Source of the DNA: Pseudomonas sp. Fl4BN1
Lineage (GTDB): Bacteria > Pseudomonadota > Gammaproteobacteria > Pseudomonadales > Pseudomonadaceae
Assembly: GCF_009908285.1 (NCBI RefSeq)
Contig: NZ_JAAARM010000030.1
Location: 1 to 64,000, forward strand
DNA: 64,000 bases
Direction of reading: 5' to 3'
Shown: positions 27,053 through 34,857 of the stretch, piece by piece
Numbering within the stretch: the first letter of the stretch is position 1
How the letters are laid out: every line of letters starts with the position of its first letter
The notes under the pieces: model-generated
The model's database searches: none
What the model saw: only the letters and a program-made list of their open reading frames with translations
Told to the model about the DNA's origin: nothing
Position numbers and translations under genes: made by a program

Positions 27053-28164
27053 CCCCAACAGCGGTCGCCGACATCATCGTGATCGGTGCAGGTATCATCG
27101 GCGCGGCCTGCGCCCAGGGCCTGGCGCGCCGTGGCCTGAGCGTGCTGGTACTGGATGCCGGCCTGTCCGGCGCCACGGCGGCCGGCATGGGCCATCTGTT
27201 GGTACTCGATGACAACCCGGCTGAATTGGCCTTGAGCCAATACTCGCTGCAACGTTGGCGCGATGCCGCCAGCGAGTTGCCTGACGACTGCGCTTACCGC
27301 AGCAACGGTACGCTCTGGCTCGCGGCCAACCCGGAAGAAATGGCGGTTGCCCAAAGCAAATACAACAACCTGAAAGCCCACGGTGTCCGCTGCGAACTGG
27401 TCGGTCGCCAGAGCCTGCGCGAACGTGAGCCGCACTTACGCGAAGGCCTGGAAGGCGGCCTGCTGATAAACGGCGATGGCATTCTTTATGCGCCGGCAAC
27501 GGCCCGCTGGATGCTCGACACCCCGAACATCCGCCAGCGTAAGGCGCAAGTTGTCGAAGTCGATGGCAACCGGGTCAAGCTCGAGGACGGCCAGTGGCTC
27601 AGCGCGCAAGCGGTGGTGATGGCCAATGGCATTCAGGCGAATGATCTGTGCCCGGAGCTACCGATCGAACCGAAAAAAGGCCACCTGCTGATCACCGACC
27701 GTTATCCCGGGACGGTGACACATACCCTCGTCGAACTGGGCTATGTCACCAGCGCCCACACCACCAGTGGCCCATCGACAGCCTGCAATATTCAGCCGCG
27801 GCCCACCGGCCAGCTCTTTATCGGTGCCTCACGACAATTCGGCACCGTGGCCCCTGAGGTCGAGAGCTGGATGTTGGCCAAGATGCTCAAGCGTGCTGCC
27901 GAGTACATGCCGGCGCTTGCACAACTCAATGGCATTCGCGCCTGGACCGGCTTTCGTGCCGCCAGCCCCGATGGCCTGCCCCTGGTTGGCCCGCATCCGC
28001 AGCGCAAGGGCTTGTGGCTGGCAGTCGGGCATGAAGGTCTTGGCGTAACGACGGCACCGGGCACCGCTGATTTGCTGGTCGCGCAATTGTTCGATGAGGC
28101 CCCGCCTTTGCCCCCACAACCGTATCTGCCCCACCGTTATCTGGGAGAAGCCCTGTATGCCTGA
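27049..28164 (+). CDS. D-hydroxyproline dehydrogenase, FAD-dependent DadA-like subunit
   Basis: FAD-dependent oxidoreductase of 371 residues of the DAO/DadA fold. The N-terminal dinucleotide motif IIVIGAGIIGAACAQGLARRG lies at about 10-29. The C-terminal FAD-binding part IRAWTGFRAASPDGLPLVGP and VGHEGLGVTTAPGT is intact. In hydroxyproline operons this subunit works with a small [2Fe-2S] protein and an NAD/FAD subunit; both follow here with overlapping reading frames. The start (GTG at 27049) overlaps the epimerase stop. The product is expected to be 1-pyrroline-4-hydroxy-2-carboxylate. Confidence 0.9.
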   Translation: MTPTAVADIIVIGAGIIGAACAQGLARRGLSVLVLDAGLSGATAAGMGHLLVLDDNPAELALSQYSLQRWRDAASELPDDCAYRSNGTLWLAANPEEMAVAQSKYNNLKAHGVRCELVGRQSLREREPHLREGLEGGLLINGDGILYAPATARWMLDTPNIRQRKAQVVEVDGNRVKLEDGQWLSAQAVVMANGIQANDLCPELPIEPKKGHLLITDRYPGTVTHTLVELGYVTSAHTTSGPSTACNIQPRPTGQLFIGASRQFGTVAPEVESWMLAKMLKRAAEYMPALAQLNGIRAWTGFRAASPDGLPLVGPHPQRKGLWLAVGHEGLGVTTAPGTADLLVAQLFDEAPPLPPQPYLPHRYLGEALYA

Positions 28165-28393
28165 ATTGTTCCTGGACGGTCGCAAGCTGCGCGTCGCCGA
28201 TGGTACCAGCGTCGCCGCAGCGCTGGCGTTGAATGACGATGGCTGCTGCCGGACTTCGGTCAGCGGCCAGCGCCGCGCACCGTTGTGCGGCATGGGTATC
28301 TGCCAGGAGTGTCGAGTCAGCATCGACGGTTTCCGGCGCCTGGCCTGCCAGACCTTGTGCCGTGATGACATGCGCGTGGAGACCCGGTCATGA
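28157..28393 (+). CDS. D-hydroxyproline dehydrogenase, [2Fe-2S] small subunit
   Basis: Ferredoxin-like protein of 78 residues. The cysteines of a plant-type [2Fe-2S] cluster are in LCGMGICQECRV (Cys44, 49, 52) with a later Cys64 in RLACQTLC. The ATG at 28157 overlaps the previous stop by eight bases, and its own end overlaps the next gene by four. It should shuttle electrons between the two flavin subunits. The longer in-frame start at 28094 lies inside the upstream gene and is rejected. Confidence 0.88.
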   Translation: MPELFLDGRKLRVADGTSVAAALALNDDGCCRTSVSGQRRAPLCGMGICQECRVSIDGFRRLACQTLCRDDMRVETRS

Positions 28394-29670
28394 ACGAAGA
28401 CACGCAACTGCTGATTATCGGCAGCGGCCCAGCGGGTATGGCAGCAGCCATTGCTGCCGCCCCCTATGCCACGCAGATTGTATTGGTTGACGACAACCCC
28501 TTTACCGGCGGGCAAATCTGGCGCGATGGGCCACAAGCCAGTCTACCGGACCAGGCACGTGAACTACGTGAGCGCTTGCTGGCCTGCACCAACGTCCGCC
28601 TCCACAGCGGTACCCGGGTGATTGCCAGTGCGGGTCCCAAGTCCCTGCTGTTGGAGAACGCCGAGCGTGGCTGGCAGATCAACTATGACCGCCTGATTCT
28701 GTGCACCGGTGCGCGGGAATTACTTCTGCCGTTTCCAGGCTGGACCCTGCCCGGTGTCACCGGCGCCGGCGGCCTGCAGGCCTTGATCAAGAGCGGCCTG
28801 ACGGTGCATGAGCAACGTATCGTGATTGCCGGTAGCGGGCCTCTACTCTTGGCCAGCGCCGCCACGGCGAAGAAAAACGCAGCCAAGGTGCTGCGCATTG
28901 CCGAACAGGCATCGCTGGGCGCGATCGCCCGGTTTGCCTCGCAACTGCCCCGCTGGCCCCACAAGCTTGTGCAGTCATTCAACCTGTTCGACCGCCACTA
29001 CCGCCCGCAGAGCCACGTTCTCGCTGCACTGGGCAATGGCCGGCTGGAGGCAGTGCGCCTGCTACAGCAGGGCAAGATAGTCGAAATCGACTGTGACCGG
29101 CTGGCCTGCGGATTTGGTCTGATCCCCAATAGCCAACTCGGCCAGGCACTGGGTTACGAACTGGCGGGACAAGCCATCGCCGTCGATGCCTGGCAAGCCG
29201 GCAGCCGCCCTGACCATTACGCCGCCGGCGAATGCACGGGCTTTGGCGGCAGCGAACTGGCACTGGTCGAAGGGGCAATTGCCGGATATGCAGCGGTCGG
29301 CGAGCTTGACCTCGCCAAGCGACTTTGGCCGCGCCGGGCACGCTGGCAAGGATTTGCCGATGCATTGAACCAGGCTTTTACCCTGACACCTGGACTAAAA
29401 ACGCTCGCCGAACCCGATACCCTGGTCTGCCGATGCGAAGACGTTGCCTATTCCGCACTGGCTGGGCATGACAACTGGCGCGAAGCCAAACTCGCCAGCC
29501 GCTGTGGCATGGGCGCCTGCCAGGGGCGGATTTGTGGTGGCGCGGTCCATCACCTGTTCGGCTGGCAACCCTCAGCGCCACGTCCCCCCTTTAGCCCCGC
29601 ACGCATCGAAACCCTGATGTGCCTGGACGACACTCCCCTGCCTGAATCGCTTTCGCCAATCTATTCATAA
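28390..29670 (+). CDS. D-hydroxyproline dehydrogenase, NAD(P)/FAD and [2Fe-2S] subunit
   Basis: Oxidoreductase of 426 residues similar to the HcnB/OoxA-type partners of DadA-like subunits. An N-terminal FAD motif IIGSGPAGMAAAIAA (about 8-22) and a second nucleotide-binding fold near 140 (IVIAGSGPLLLASA) are seen. A C-terminal BFD-like iron-sulfur domain carries CRCEDV and CGMGACQGRICGG (about 335-385). It completes a heteromeric dehydrogenase with the two preceding genes. All three are translationally coupled. Confidence 0.88.
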   Translation: MNEDTQLLIIGSGPAGMAAAIAAAPYATQIVLVDDNPFTGGQIWRDGPQASLPDQARELRERLLACTNVRLHSGTRVIASAGPKSLLLENAERGWQINYDRLILCTGARELLLPFPGWTLPGVTGAGGLQALIKSGLTVHEQRIVIAGSGPLLLASAATAKKNAAKVLRIAEQASLGAIARFASQLPRWPHKLVQSFNLFDRHYRPQSHVLAALGNGRLEAVRLLQQGKIVEIDCDRLACGFGLIPNSQLGQALGYELAGQAIAVDAWQAGSRPDHYAAGECTGFGGSELALVEGAIAGYAAVGELDLAKRLWPRRARWQGFADALNQAFTLTPGLKTLAEPDTLVCRCEDVAYSALAGHDNWREAKLASRCGMGACQGRICGGAVHHLFGWQPSAPRPPFSPARIETLMCLDDTPLPESLSPIYS

Positions 29671-29959
29671 CGAGTTCGCACGCACCATCAGCCTTGCCGC
29701 GCGGGTGACCAAGGCCAGCGTATCTGTCGCCCAACTGGAGCGTCACGGCAAGGAAGTCTTTCAACTCACGCCCCGGCAACAGATTCATCAAGCACGCCTT
29801 GCAGAGGCGTCTCGACTGTTGCTGGAGCACGAGCTCGCCATCACCGAGATTGCCCTGCGTTGCGGTTACACCAATCACAGTGCCTTCAGCCGGCAAGCTT
29901 CTGCGTTGACCGAGCGCTCCCCGAGCCCCTATCGCAAAACCAATCGCACCCCGCGGTAG
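29664..29959 (+). pseudogene. AraC-family regulator, C-terminal remnant
   Basis: After the dehydrogenase stop the DNA still codes for the two-helix-turn-helix end of an AraC regulator: NEFARTISLAARVTKASVSV, LTPRQQIHQARLAEASRLLL, then ITEIALRCGYTNHSAFSRQ. The ligand-binding N-terminus is absent and the first part lacks a start codon, so it cannot be functional. In P. aeruginosa the hydroxyproline locus is controlled by an AraC protein (LhpR); this may be its decayed counterpart, with the GntR protein having taken over (inferred). Confidence 0.75.
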
Positions 29960-30146
29960 CACCCCGCGTTCCCGTTTGGAGGCACCAACTAACGCTACTG
30001 CTCCCTTATGTAACATTACCTCGCACAGTTTCGAGCCGGAACAATACCGCGGTCGCGTGCCCAGCGGCCCGAAGGCATGCCCCACAACGATCCAGAAATA
30101 TTTGCAGAGCCTGCCAGGGAATAGGCATGCCGATTGCTTATTTAAT

Positions 30147-30176
30147 ATCGTATACGAAATTCACAATACGATATTC
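30147..30176. promoter_or_regulatory. Candidate GntR operator upstream of the ABC transporter operon
   Basis: ATCGTATACGAAATTC with core CGTATACG (30149-30156) is followed ten bases later by TACGATATTC (30167-30176). That decamer also occurs in the site at 22368-22377. The element ends 27 bases before the substrate-binding protein start. Positions 29960-30146 show nothing else recognisable. Confidence 0.6.
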
Positions 30177-30202
30177 AAAGACCATTACGACACGAGGCAC
30201 TC

Positions 30203-31021
30203 ATGAAACATTCGATCCTTGCCGTATCCCTCACCGCTGTTCTGGGCTCCACCATTATGAGCACCGCCCACGCCGACAAGCTCGACGACATCATCAGCTC
30301 CGGCAAGCTGCGTTGCGCGGTGACGCTGGACTTCCCTCCGATGGGTTTTCGCGATGCCAGCAACAGCCCGGCCGGGTTCGATGTGGACTACTGCCATGAT
30401 TTGGCAAAGGTGCTTGGGGTTGATGCCGAAGTGGTCGAAACGCCCTTTCCCGACCGCATTCCCGCATTGGTATCAGGCCGTGCCGACGTCATCGTGGCGT
30501 CCACCTCAGACACCCTTGAGCGCGCCAAAACGGTCGGGCTGACCGTGCCCTACTTTGCCTTCCAGATGGTCGTGCTGACTCGCGATGACACCGGCATCAA
30601 CAGCTTCAACGACATCAAGGGCAAAGCCATGGGCAATACCAGTGGCACCTACGAAGCCATCGCGCTGGAAAAAGACGTGAAGAGCTGGGGCAACGGTAGT
30701 TTCCGCGCCTACCAATCGCAAAGCGACACCATCCTGGCCGTCGCCCAAGGCCATATCGATGCCACGGTGGTGACCAATACCGTCGCCGCCGCCACCTTGA
30801 AATCCGGTAAGTACAAGAACCTGAAGGTCGCCGGCAATGCCCCGTATGTGGTCGATTTCGTTTCGTTGGGCGCCAAGCGCAATGAGTATGGCCTGATCAA
30901 CTACCTCAATCTGTTCATCAACCAACAAGTGCGCACTGGCCGTTACCAGGAACTGTTCGCTAAATGGGTCGGGACCGAGATTGCTCCGACCGAGTTGACC
31001 GTACCGCACGTCTACTACTGA
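30203..31021 (+). CDS. ABC transporter periplasmic binding protein (amino acid/hydroxyproline)
   Basis: Family 3 solute-binding protein of 272 residues. A Sec signal peptide ends at about residue 24 (STAHA before DKLDD). The mature part shows the typical LRCAVTLDFPPMGF, GFDVDYCHDLAKVLG and a VIVASTSDTLERAKTVGLT stretch, the last resembling the polar-amino-acid ligand site. Downstream permeases and ATPase belong to the same transport system. Hydroxyproline, or a stereoisomer or proline betaine, is the likely ligand from context only. Confidence 0.88.
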   Translation: MKHSILAVSLTAVLGSTIMSTAHADKLDDIISSGKLRCAVTLDFPPMGFRDASNSPAGFDVDYCHDLAKVLGVDAEVVETPFPDRIPALVSGRADVIVASTSDTLERAKTVGLTVPYFAFQMVVLTRDDTGINSFNDIKGKAMGNTSGTYEAIALEKDVKSWGNGSFRAYQSQSDTILAVAQGHIDATVVTNTVAAATLKSGKYKNLKVAGNAPYVVDFVSLGAKRNEYGLINYLNLFINQQVRTGRYQELFAKWVGTEIAPTELTVPHVYY

Positions 31022-31035
31022 GCAAGGTGTCCGGT

Positions 31036-32814
31036 ATGCCAAGTACTCCCATGACGCTGACCGGTCGCCCCTTGGTCGGTGGTGCTGCACAAGGTGCACT
31101 GTTATTTGCCGATGTCGGTCTGAGCTTCTGGGGTGGCGTCGATCCCGTCAGTGGCGAAGTCATTGATCGCCATCATCCGCTCAGCGGGCAGCATATGGCC
31201 GGTCGCGTGCTGGCCATCCCCAGCGGTCGCGGCTCATGCACAGGCAGCAGCGTCCTGATGGAGTTGATCAGCAATGGTCATGCACCGGCCGCACTGGTGC
31301 TGGCGGATGTCGATGAAATTCTGACCCTTGGCGTGCTCGTGGCTCACACCCTGTTTGAACGTTCCCTGCCGGTGTTGTGCATCGGCAGGGAAGCCTTCGG
31401 CGCACTGCGCGGTGCGGCGTTCGCCCGGGTGGAGGGGCAGGCGCTGACGTTATTCGAGCACGCCCCCGACAGCGACTGCCAAGCGAGCAACACACTGGCC
31501 GAACCAGTGCCTGGCGCGTCACTGGAGCTGAGCGCTGAAGACCAGGCGCAGCTCGACGGCCAGCATGGCAAGGCCGCCCAAGTAGCCATGCAACTGGTGG
31601 TGCGCATGGCCGAACTGCAAGGCGCTAGCAGCCTGGTCACTATCAGCCAGGCGCACATCGATGGCTGCATTTATACCGGGCCCGCCAGCCTGCAGTTTGC
31701 CGAGCAGTTGGTTAAGTGGGGAGCTCGCGTACGCGTGCCAACCACCCTCAACTCGATATCCGTTGATCAGCGCCGCTGGCGTGAGTTGGGCGTCGACCCG
31801 GCACTTGGCGAACCTGCCAGTGCGCTGGGGGATGCCTACATGGCCATGGGTGCGCAACTGAGCTACACCTGCGCACCGTACCTGCTCGACAGCGCCCCCA
31901 AGGCCGGAGAACAGATCGTCTGGGCCGAATCCAATGCCGTGGTCTATGCCAACAGCGTGTTGGGGGCACACACCCAGAAATACCCGGATTACCTGGATAT
32001 ATGTATTGCCCTGACTGGCCGGGCACCCCTGGCTGGCTGCCACCTGCAAGCCCAACGCAAGGCCCGGATGATTGTCGAAGTGCCGCCGCTGGAGGATCTG
32101 GACGACGCCTTCTACCCACTGCTGGGCTATCACATCGGTGCCCTGGCAGGCTCCCGAATCCCGCTGGTGCTGGGGCTGCAAAGCGCCTCCCCGAGCCTGG
32201 ACGACTTGAAAGCCTTCGGTGCGGCATTTGCCACCACGTCGGCCGCGCCCTTGTTTCATATCGGCGGAGTCACCCCGGAGGCGCTGGAGCCCGCGCACGT
32301 GCTGGCGCCTGGGAACGCGCCCGAGGTTATCCGCATTCGCCTTGAGCACCTGTATGACGCCTGGTGCGAGCTCAACAGTGCCAACGACCCGCATGTGGAC
32401 ATTGTCTCGCTGGGCAATCCGCATTTTTCACTGAGTGAGTTTGCTCAGCTGGCACACCTCTGCCACGGCCGACGCAAACACCCTGACATGGTGCTGGCGA
32501 TCACCTGTGGGCGGGCCGTACTGGAGCAGGCCCGAGACGCGGGATACCTGGACGTGCTTGAACGCTTCGGCGCGACCCTGATCACCGATACCTGCTGGTG
32601 CATGGTCGGTGAGCCGGTGATGCCACCGGGGGCCCGTACGCTCATGACCAACTCGGGCAAGTACGCCCATTACGCGCCGGGGCTGGTGGGGCGCCTGGTG
32701 CACTTCGCAAGCCTTGCCGAATGTGTCGACAGCGCCTGCACCACCACGGCCAGCGGCCGCCTGCCACGTTGGCTGCAACCTGCCATTCAACAGGAGAAAC
32801 CTGCGCATGTTTGA
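31036..32814 (+). CDS. cis-3-hydroxy-L-proline dehydratase (aconitase X, fused type)
   Basis: Single-chain AcnX protein of 592 residues. The first about 140 residues form the swivel (DUF126) domain with LAIPSGRGSCTGSSVLMEL and ALVLADVDEILTLG. The rest is the large DUF521 AcnX domain with the TISQAHIDGCIYTG and CAPYLLDSAPKAGE regions and the NSNAV-type WAESNAVVYANSVLGA. Enzymes of this type remove water from cis-3-hydroxy-L-proline to give 1-pyrroline-2-carboxylate. The ATG at 31036 fits the domain start; the ORF extends upstream inside the previous gene. It is placed between transporter genes, suggesting that the imported compounds include 3-hydroxyproline. A pyrroline-2-carboxylate reductase is not found in the window. 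Confidence 0.88.
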   Translation: MPSTPMTLTGRPLVGGAAQGALLFADVGLSFWGGVDPVSGEVIDRHHPLSGQHMAGRVLAIPSGRGSCTGSSVLMELISNGHAPAALVLADVDEILTLGVLVAHTLFERSLPVLCIGREAFGALRGAAFARVEGQALTLFEHAPDSDCQASNTLAEPVPGASLELSAEDQAQLDGQHGKAAQVAMQLVVRMAELQGASSLVTISQAHIDGCIYTGPASLQFAEQLVKWGARVRVPTTLNSISVDQRRWRELGVDPALGEPASALGDAYMAMGAQLSYTCAPYLLDSAPKAGEQIVWAESNAVVYANSVLGAHTQKYPDYLDICIALTGRAPLAGCHLQAQRKARMIVEVPPLEDLDDAFYPLLGYHIGALAGSRIPLVLGLQSASPSLDDLKAFGAAFATTSAAPLFHIGGVTPEALEPAHVLAPGNAPEVIRIRLEHLYDAWCELNSANDPHVDIVSLGNPHFSLSEFAQLAHLCHGRRKHPDMVLAITCGRAVLEQARDAGYLDVLERFGATLITDTCWCMVGEPVMPPGARTLMTNSGKYAHYAPGLVGRLVHFASLAECVDSACTTTASGRLPRWLQPAIQQEKPAHV

Positions 32815-33472
32815 TTACACCTTCCAGTGGCGCTCAGCGCTGCGTGCGCTGCCAGACATGCTCGCTGGGGCCTGGGTCACGTTCGAGACCGCGGCCTTGT
32901 CGATGATTCTCGGGGTGCTGATTGCCCTGGCCTTGACGGTGATGCGTGAAGCCCCGCAACCGCTGATCCGCGGCTTTGCCAATGGCTGGGTATCGATCGC
33001 CCGCAATACGCCTTCTCTGTTCCAGATCTACATCCTGTACTTCGGCCTCGGTTCGCTGGGGCTGCACGTCAGCTCATGGCTGGCCTTGCTGGCCGGTATC
33101 ACCTTCAACAATGCCGGTTACCTGGCGGAGAACTTTCGCGGTGGCCTGAAGGCCGTTCCCAGCACCCAAATGCGCGCCGCCCGTTCGCTGGGCATGAGCG
33201 CTTTTCAGACGTACCGGATGATCATCGTTCCGCAGCTGCTCCGGGTGGTGTTCTATCCCTTGAGCAACCAGATGGTCTGGGCAGTGCTGATGACGTCGCT
33301 GGGGGTGATCGTCGGGCTGAACAACGACCTCACCGGCGTGACCCAGGACTTCAACGTCAAAACGTTCCGGACCTTTGAATATTTCGCGCTCGCGGCGGTT
33401 CTGTATTACCTGATCGCCAAGTCGATCGTCGCGGTAGCCCGGCTCATGGCCTGGCGGCTGTTCCGCTATTGA
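32807..33472 (+). CDS. ABC transporter permease (polar amino acid type)
   Basis: HisM/GlnP-type inner-membrane permease of 221 residues with about five transmembrane segments. The cytoplasmic EAA loop appears as RAARSLGMSAFQTYRMIIVPQ near 125-145. The chosen ATG at 32807 overlaps the dehydratase stop by eight bases. It pairs with the next permease to form the membrane channel of the importer. The conserved family opening (TFETAALSMILGVLIALAL) is present. Confidence 0.9.
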   Translation: MFDYTFQWRSALRALPDMLAGAWVTFETAALSMILGVLIALALTVMREAPQPLIRGFANGWVSIARNTPSLFQIYILYFGLGSLGLHVSSWLALLAGITFNNAGYLAENFRGGLKAVPSTQMRAARSLGMSAFQTYRMIIVPQLLRVVFYPLSNQMVWAVLMTSLGVIVGLNNDLTGVTQDFNVKTFRTFEYFALAAVLYYLIAKSIVAVARLMAWRLFRY

Positions 33473-33482
33473 GGACCTCTTC

Positions 33483-34133
33483 ATGCTAACCACCAGCTTT
33501 ACCTGGAACGACCTGCTGTTCCTGCTCGACGGTGCCTGGGTCACCCTGCAGCTGACCTTCTGGGCAATCATCCTGGGCACCATCGCCGGCCTGGTGTTCG
33601 GCTTGCTACGGGCTCTGATGCCACTCGCCAGCCTGCCGCTGGCCTGGGTCCTGGACATCTTTCGCAGCGTGCCGCTGCTGATCCAGTTCGTCTTGTTCAA
33701 CTCGTTCAAAAGCATCGTCGGCCTGAATATCAGCGCCTTCAGCGTCGGCTGCATCGTACTCGGCATCTACACCGCCGCGTACTTCACCGAAATTGTGCGC
33801 GGCGGCGTGCTGTCGGTGCCTTTCACGCTGCGCCGGGCCAGTCGTTCGCTGGGCCTGAGTTACTTCCAGGACTTGCGCTGGATCGTCCTGCCCATGGCGA
33901 CGCGGGTGGCCTTCCCCGGCTGGCTGAACCTGGTGCTGGGGGTGATGAAAGACACCGCATTGGTGATGTGGATCGGCATCGTTGAACTGCTTCGCGCCTC
34001 GCAAACCATCGTGACCCGCATCCAGGAGCCGCTTCTGGTGCTGTGCATCGCGGGCCTTATCTATTACCTCATGAGCCTGGCGGTCGCACGTCTGGGGGCT
34101 CGCCTGGAAGCAAGGTGGCAAGAAAATGATTGA
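33483..34133 (+). CDS. ABC transporter permease (polar amino acid type), second subunit
   Basis: HisQ/GltK-type permease of 216 residues, about five transmembrane helices, starting with GAWVTLQLTFWAIILGTIAG. The EAA loop reads RRASRSLGLSYFQDLRWIVLP near 118-138. It starts ten bases after the first permease and overlaps the ATPase start by eight bases. Both permeases share the family architecture, so a heterodimeric channel is expected. Confidence 0.9.
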   Translation: MLTTSFTWNDLLFLLDGAWVTLQLTFWAIILGTIAGLVFGLLRALMPLASLPLAWVLDIFRSVPLLIQFVLFNSFKSIVGLNISAFSVGCIVLGIYTAAYFTEIVRGGVLSVPFTLRRASRSLGLSYFQDLRWIVLPMATRVAFPGWLNLVLGVMKDTALVMWIGIVELLRASQTIVTRIQEPLLVLCIAGLIYYLMSLAVARLGARLEARWQEND

Positions 34134-34848
34134 GATCGACAACGTACACAAATCCTTCGGTGAACTCGAAGTGGTCAAGGGCGTCAGCCTGACCGTCAAC
34201 AAGGGCGAAGTGGTATCGATCATCGGCGGCTCCGGCTCGGGAAAGTCCACCCTGCTGATGTGCATCAACGGTCTTGAGCCGATCCAGAAAGGCAGCATTC
34301 GCGTGGACGGGGTCGAAGTGCACAACAAGGCCATCGACCTCAATCGACTGCGCCAGAAAATCGGCATTGTCTTTCAGCAGTGGAACGCCTTCCCCCACCT
34401 GACCGTGCTGGAAAACGTGATGTTGTCGCCCCGCAAAGTGCTGGGCAAAAGCCGCGAAGAAGCTGAAGCGCTGGCAGTAAAGCAACTGACGCACGTGGGC
34501 CTGAGGGACAAGCTCAAGGTGTTTCCCGGCAAGCTCTCGGGCGGCCAGCAACAGCGCATGGCGATTGCCCGTGCACTGGCCATGTCGCCGGATTACATGC
34601 TGTTCGACGAAGCCACCTCGGCACTTGATCCACAACTGGTTGGCGAAGTGCTCGACACCATGCGCACGCTCGCCGAAGACGGCATGACCATGGTGCTGGT
34701 CACCCACGAGATCCGCTTTGCCCGCGACGTTTCGGATCGCGTGGCGTTCTTTCGCAATGGATTGGTGCATGAAATCGGATCGCCCGATCAGGTGATTGGC
34801 AACCCTCTCCAGCCTGAAACCGCTGCGTTCCTCAAATCAGTCAAATAG
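34126..34848 (+). CDS. ABC transporter ATP-binding protein (polar amino acid type)
   Basis: ATPase of 240 residues. Walker A is GGSGSGKST (about 35-43), the signature LSGGQQQRMAIARAL near 138-152, Walker B MLFDEATSALDP near 158-169 and the switch His in VLVTHE. It closes the four-component importer. Complete, with the D-loop and Q-loop (VFQQWNAFPHL) present. Confidence 0.94.
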   Translation: MIEIDNVHKSFGELEVVKGVSLTVNKGEVVSIIGGSGSGKSTLLMCINGLEPIQKGSIRVDGVEVHNKAIDLNRLRQKIGIVFQQWNAFPHLTVLENVMLSPRKVLGKSREEAEALAVKQLTHVGLRDKLKVFPGKLSGGQQQRMAIARALAMSPDYMLFDEATSALDPQLVGEVLDTMRTLAEDGMTMVLVTHEIRFARDVSDRVAFFRNGLVHEIGSPDQVIGNPLQPETAAFLKSVK

Positions 34849-34857
34849 GAGTACACC

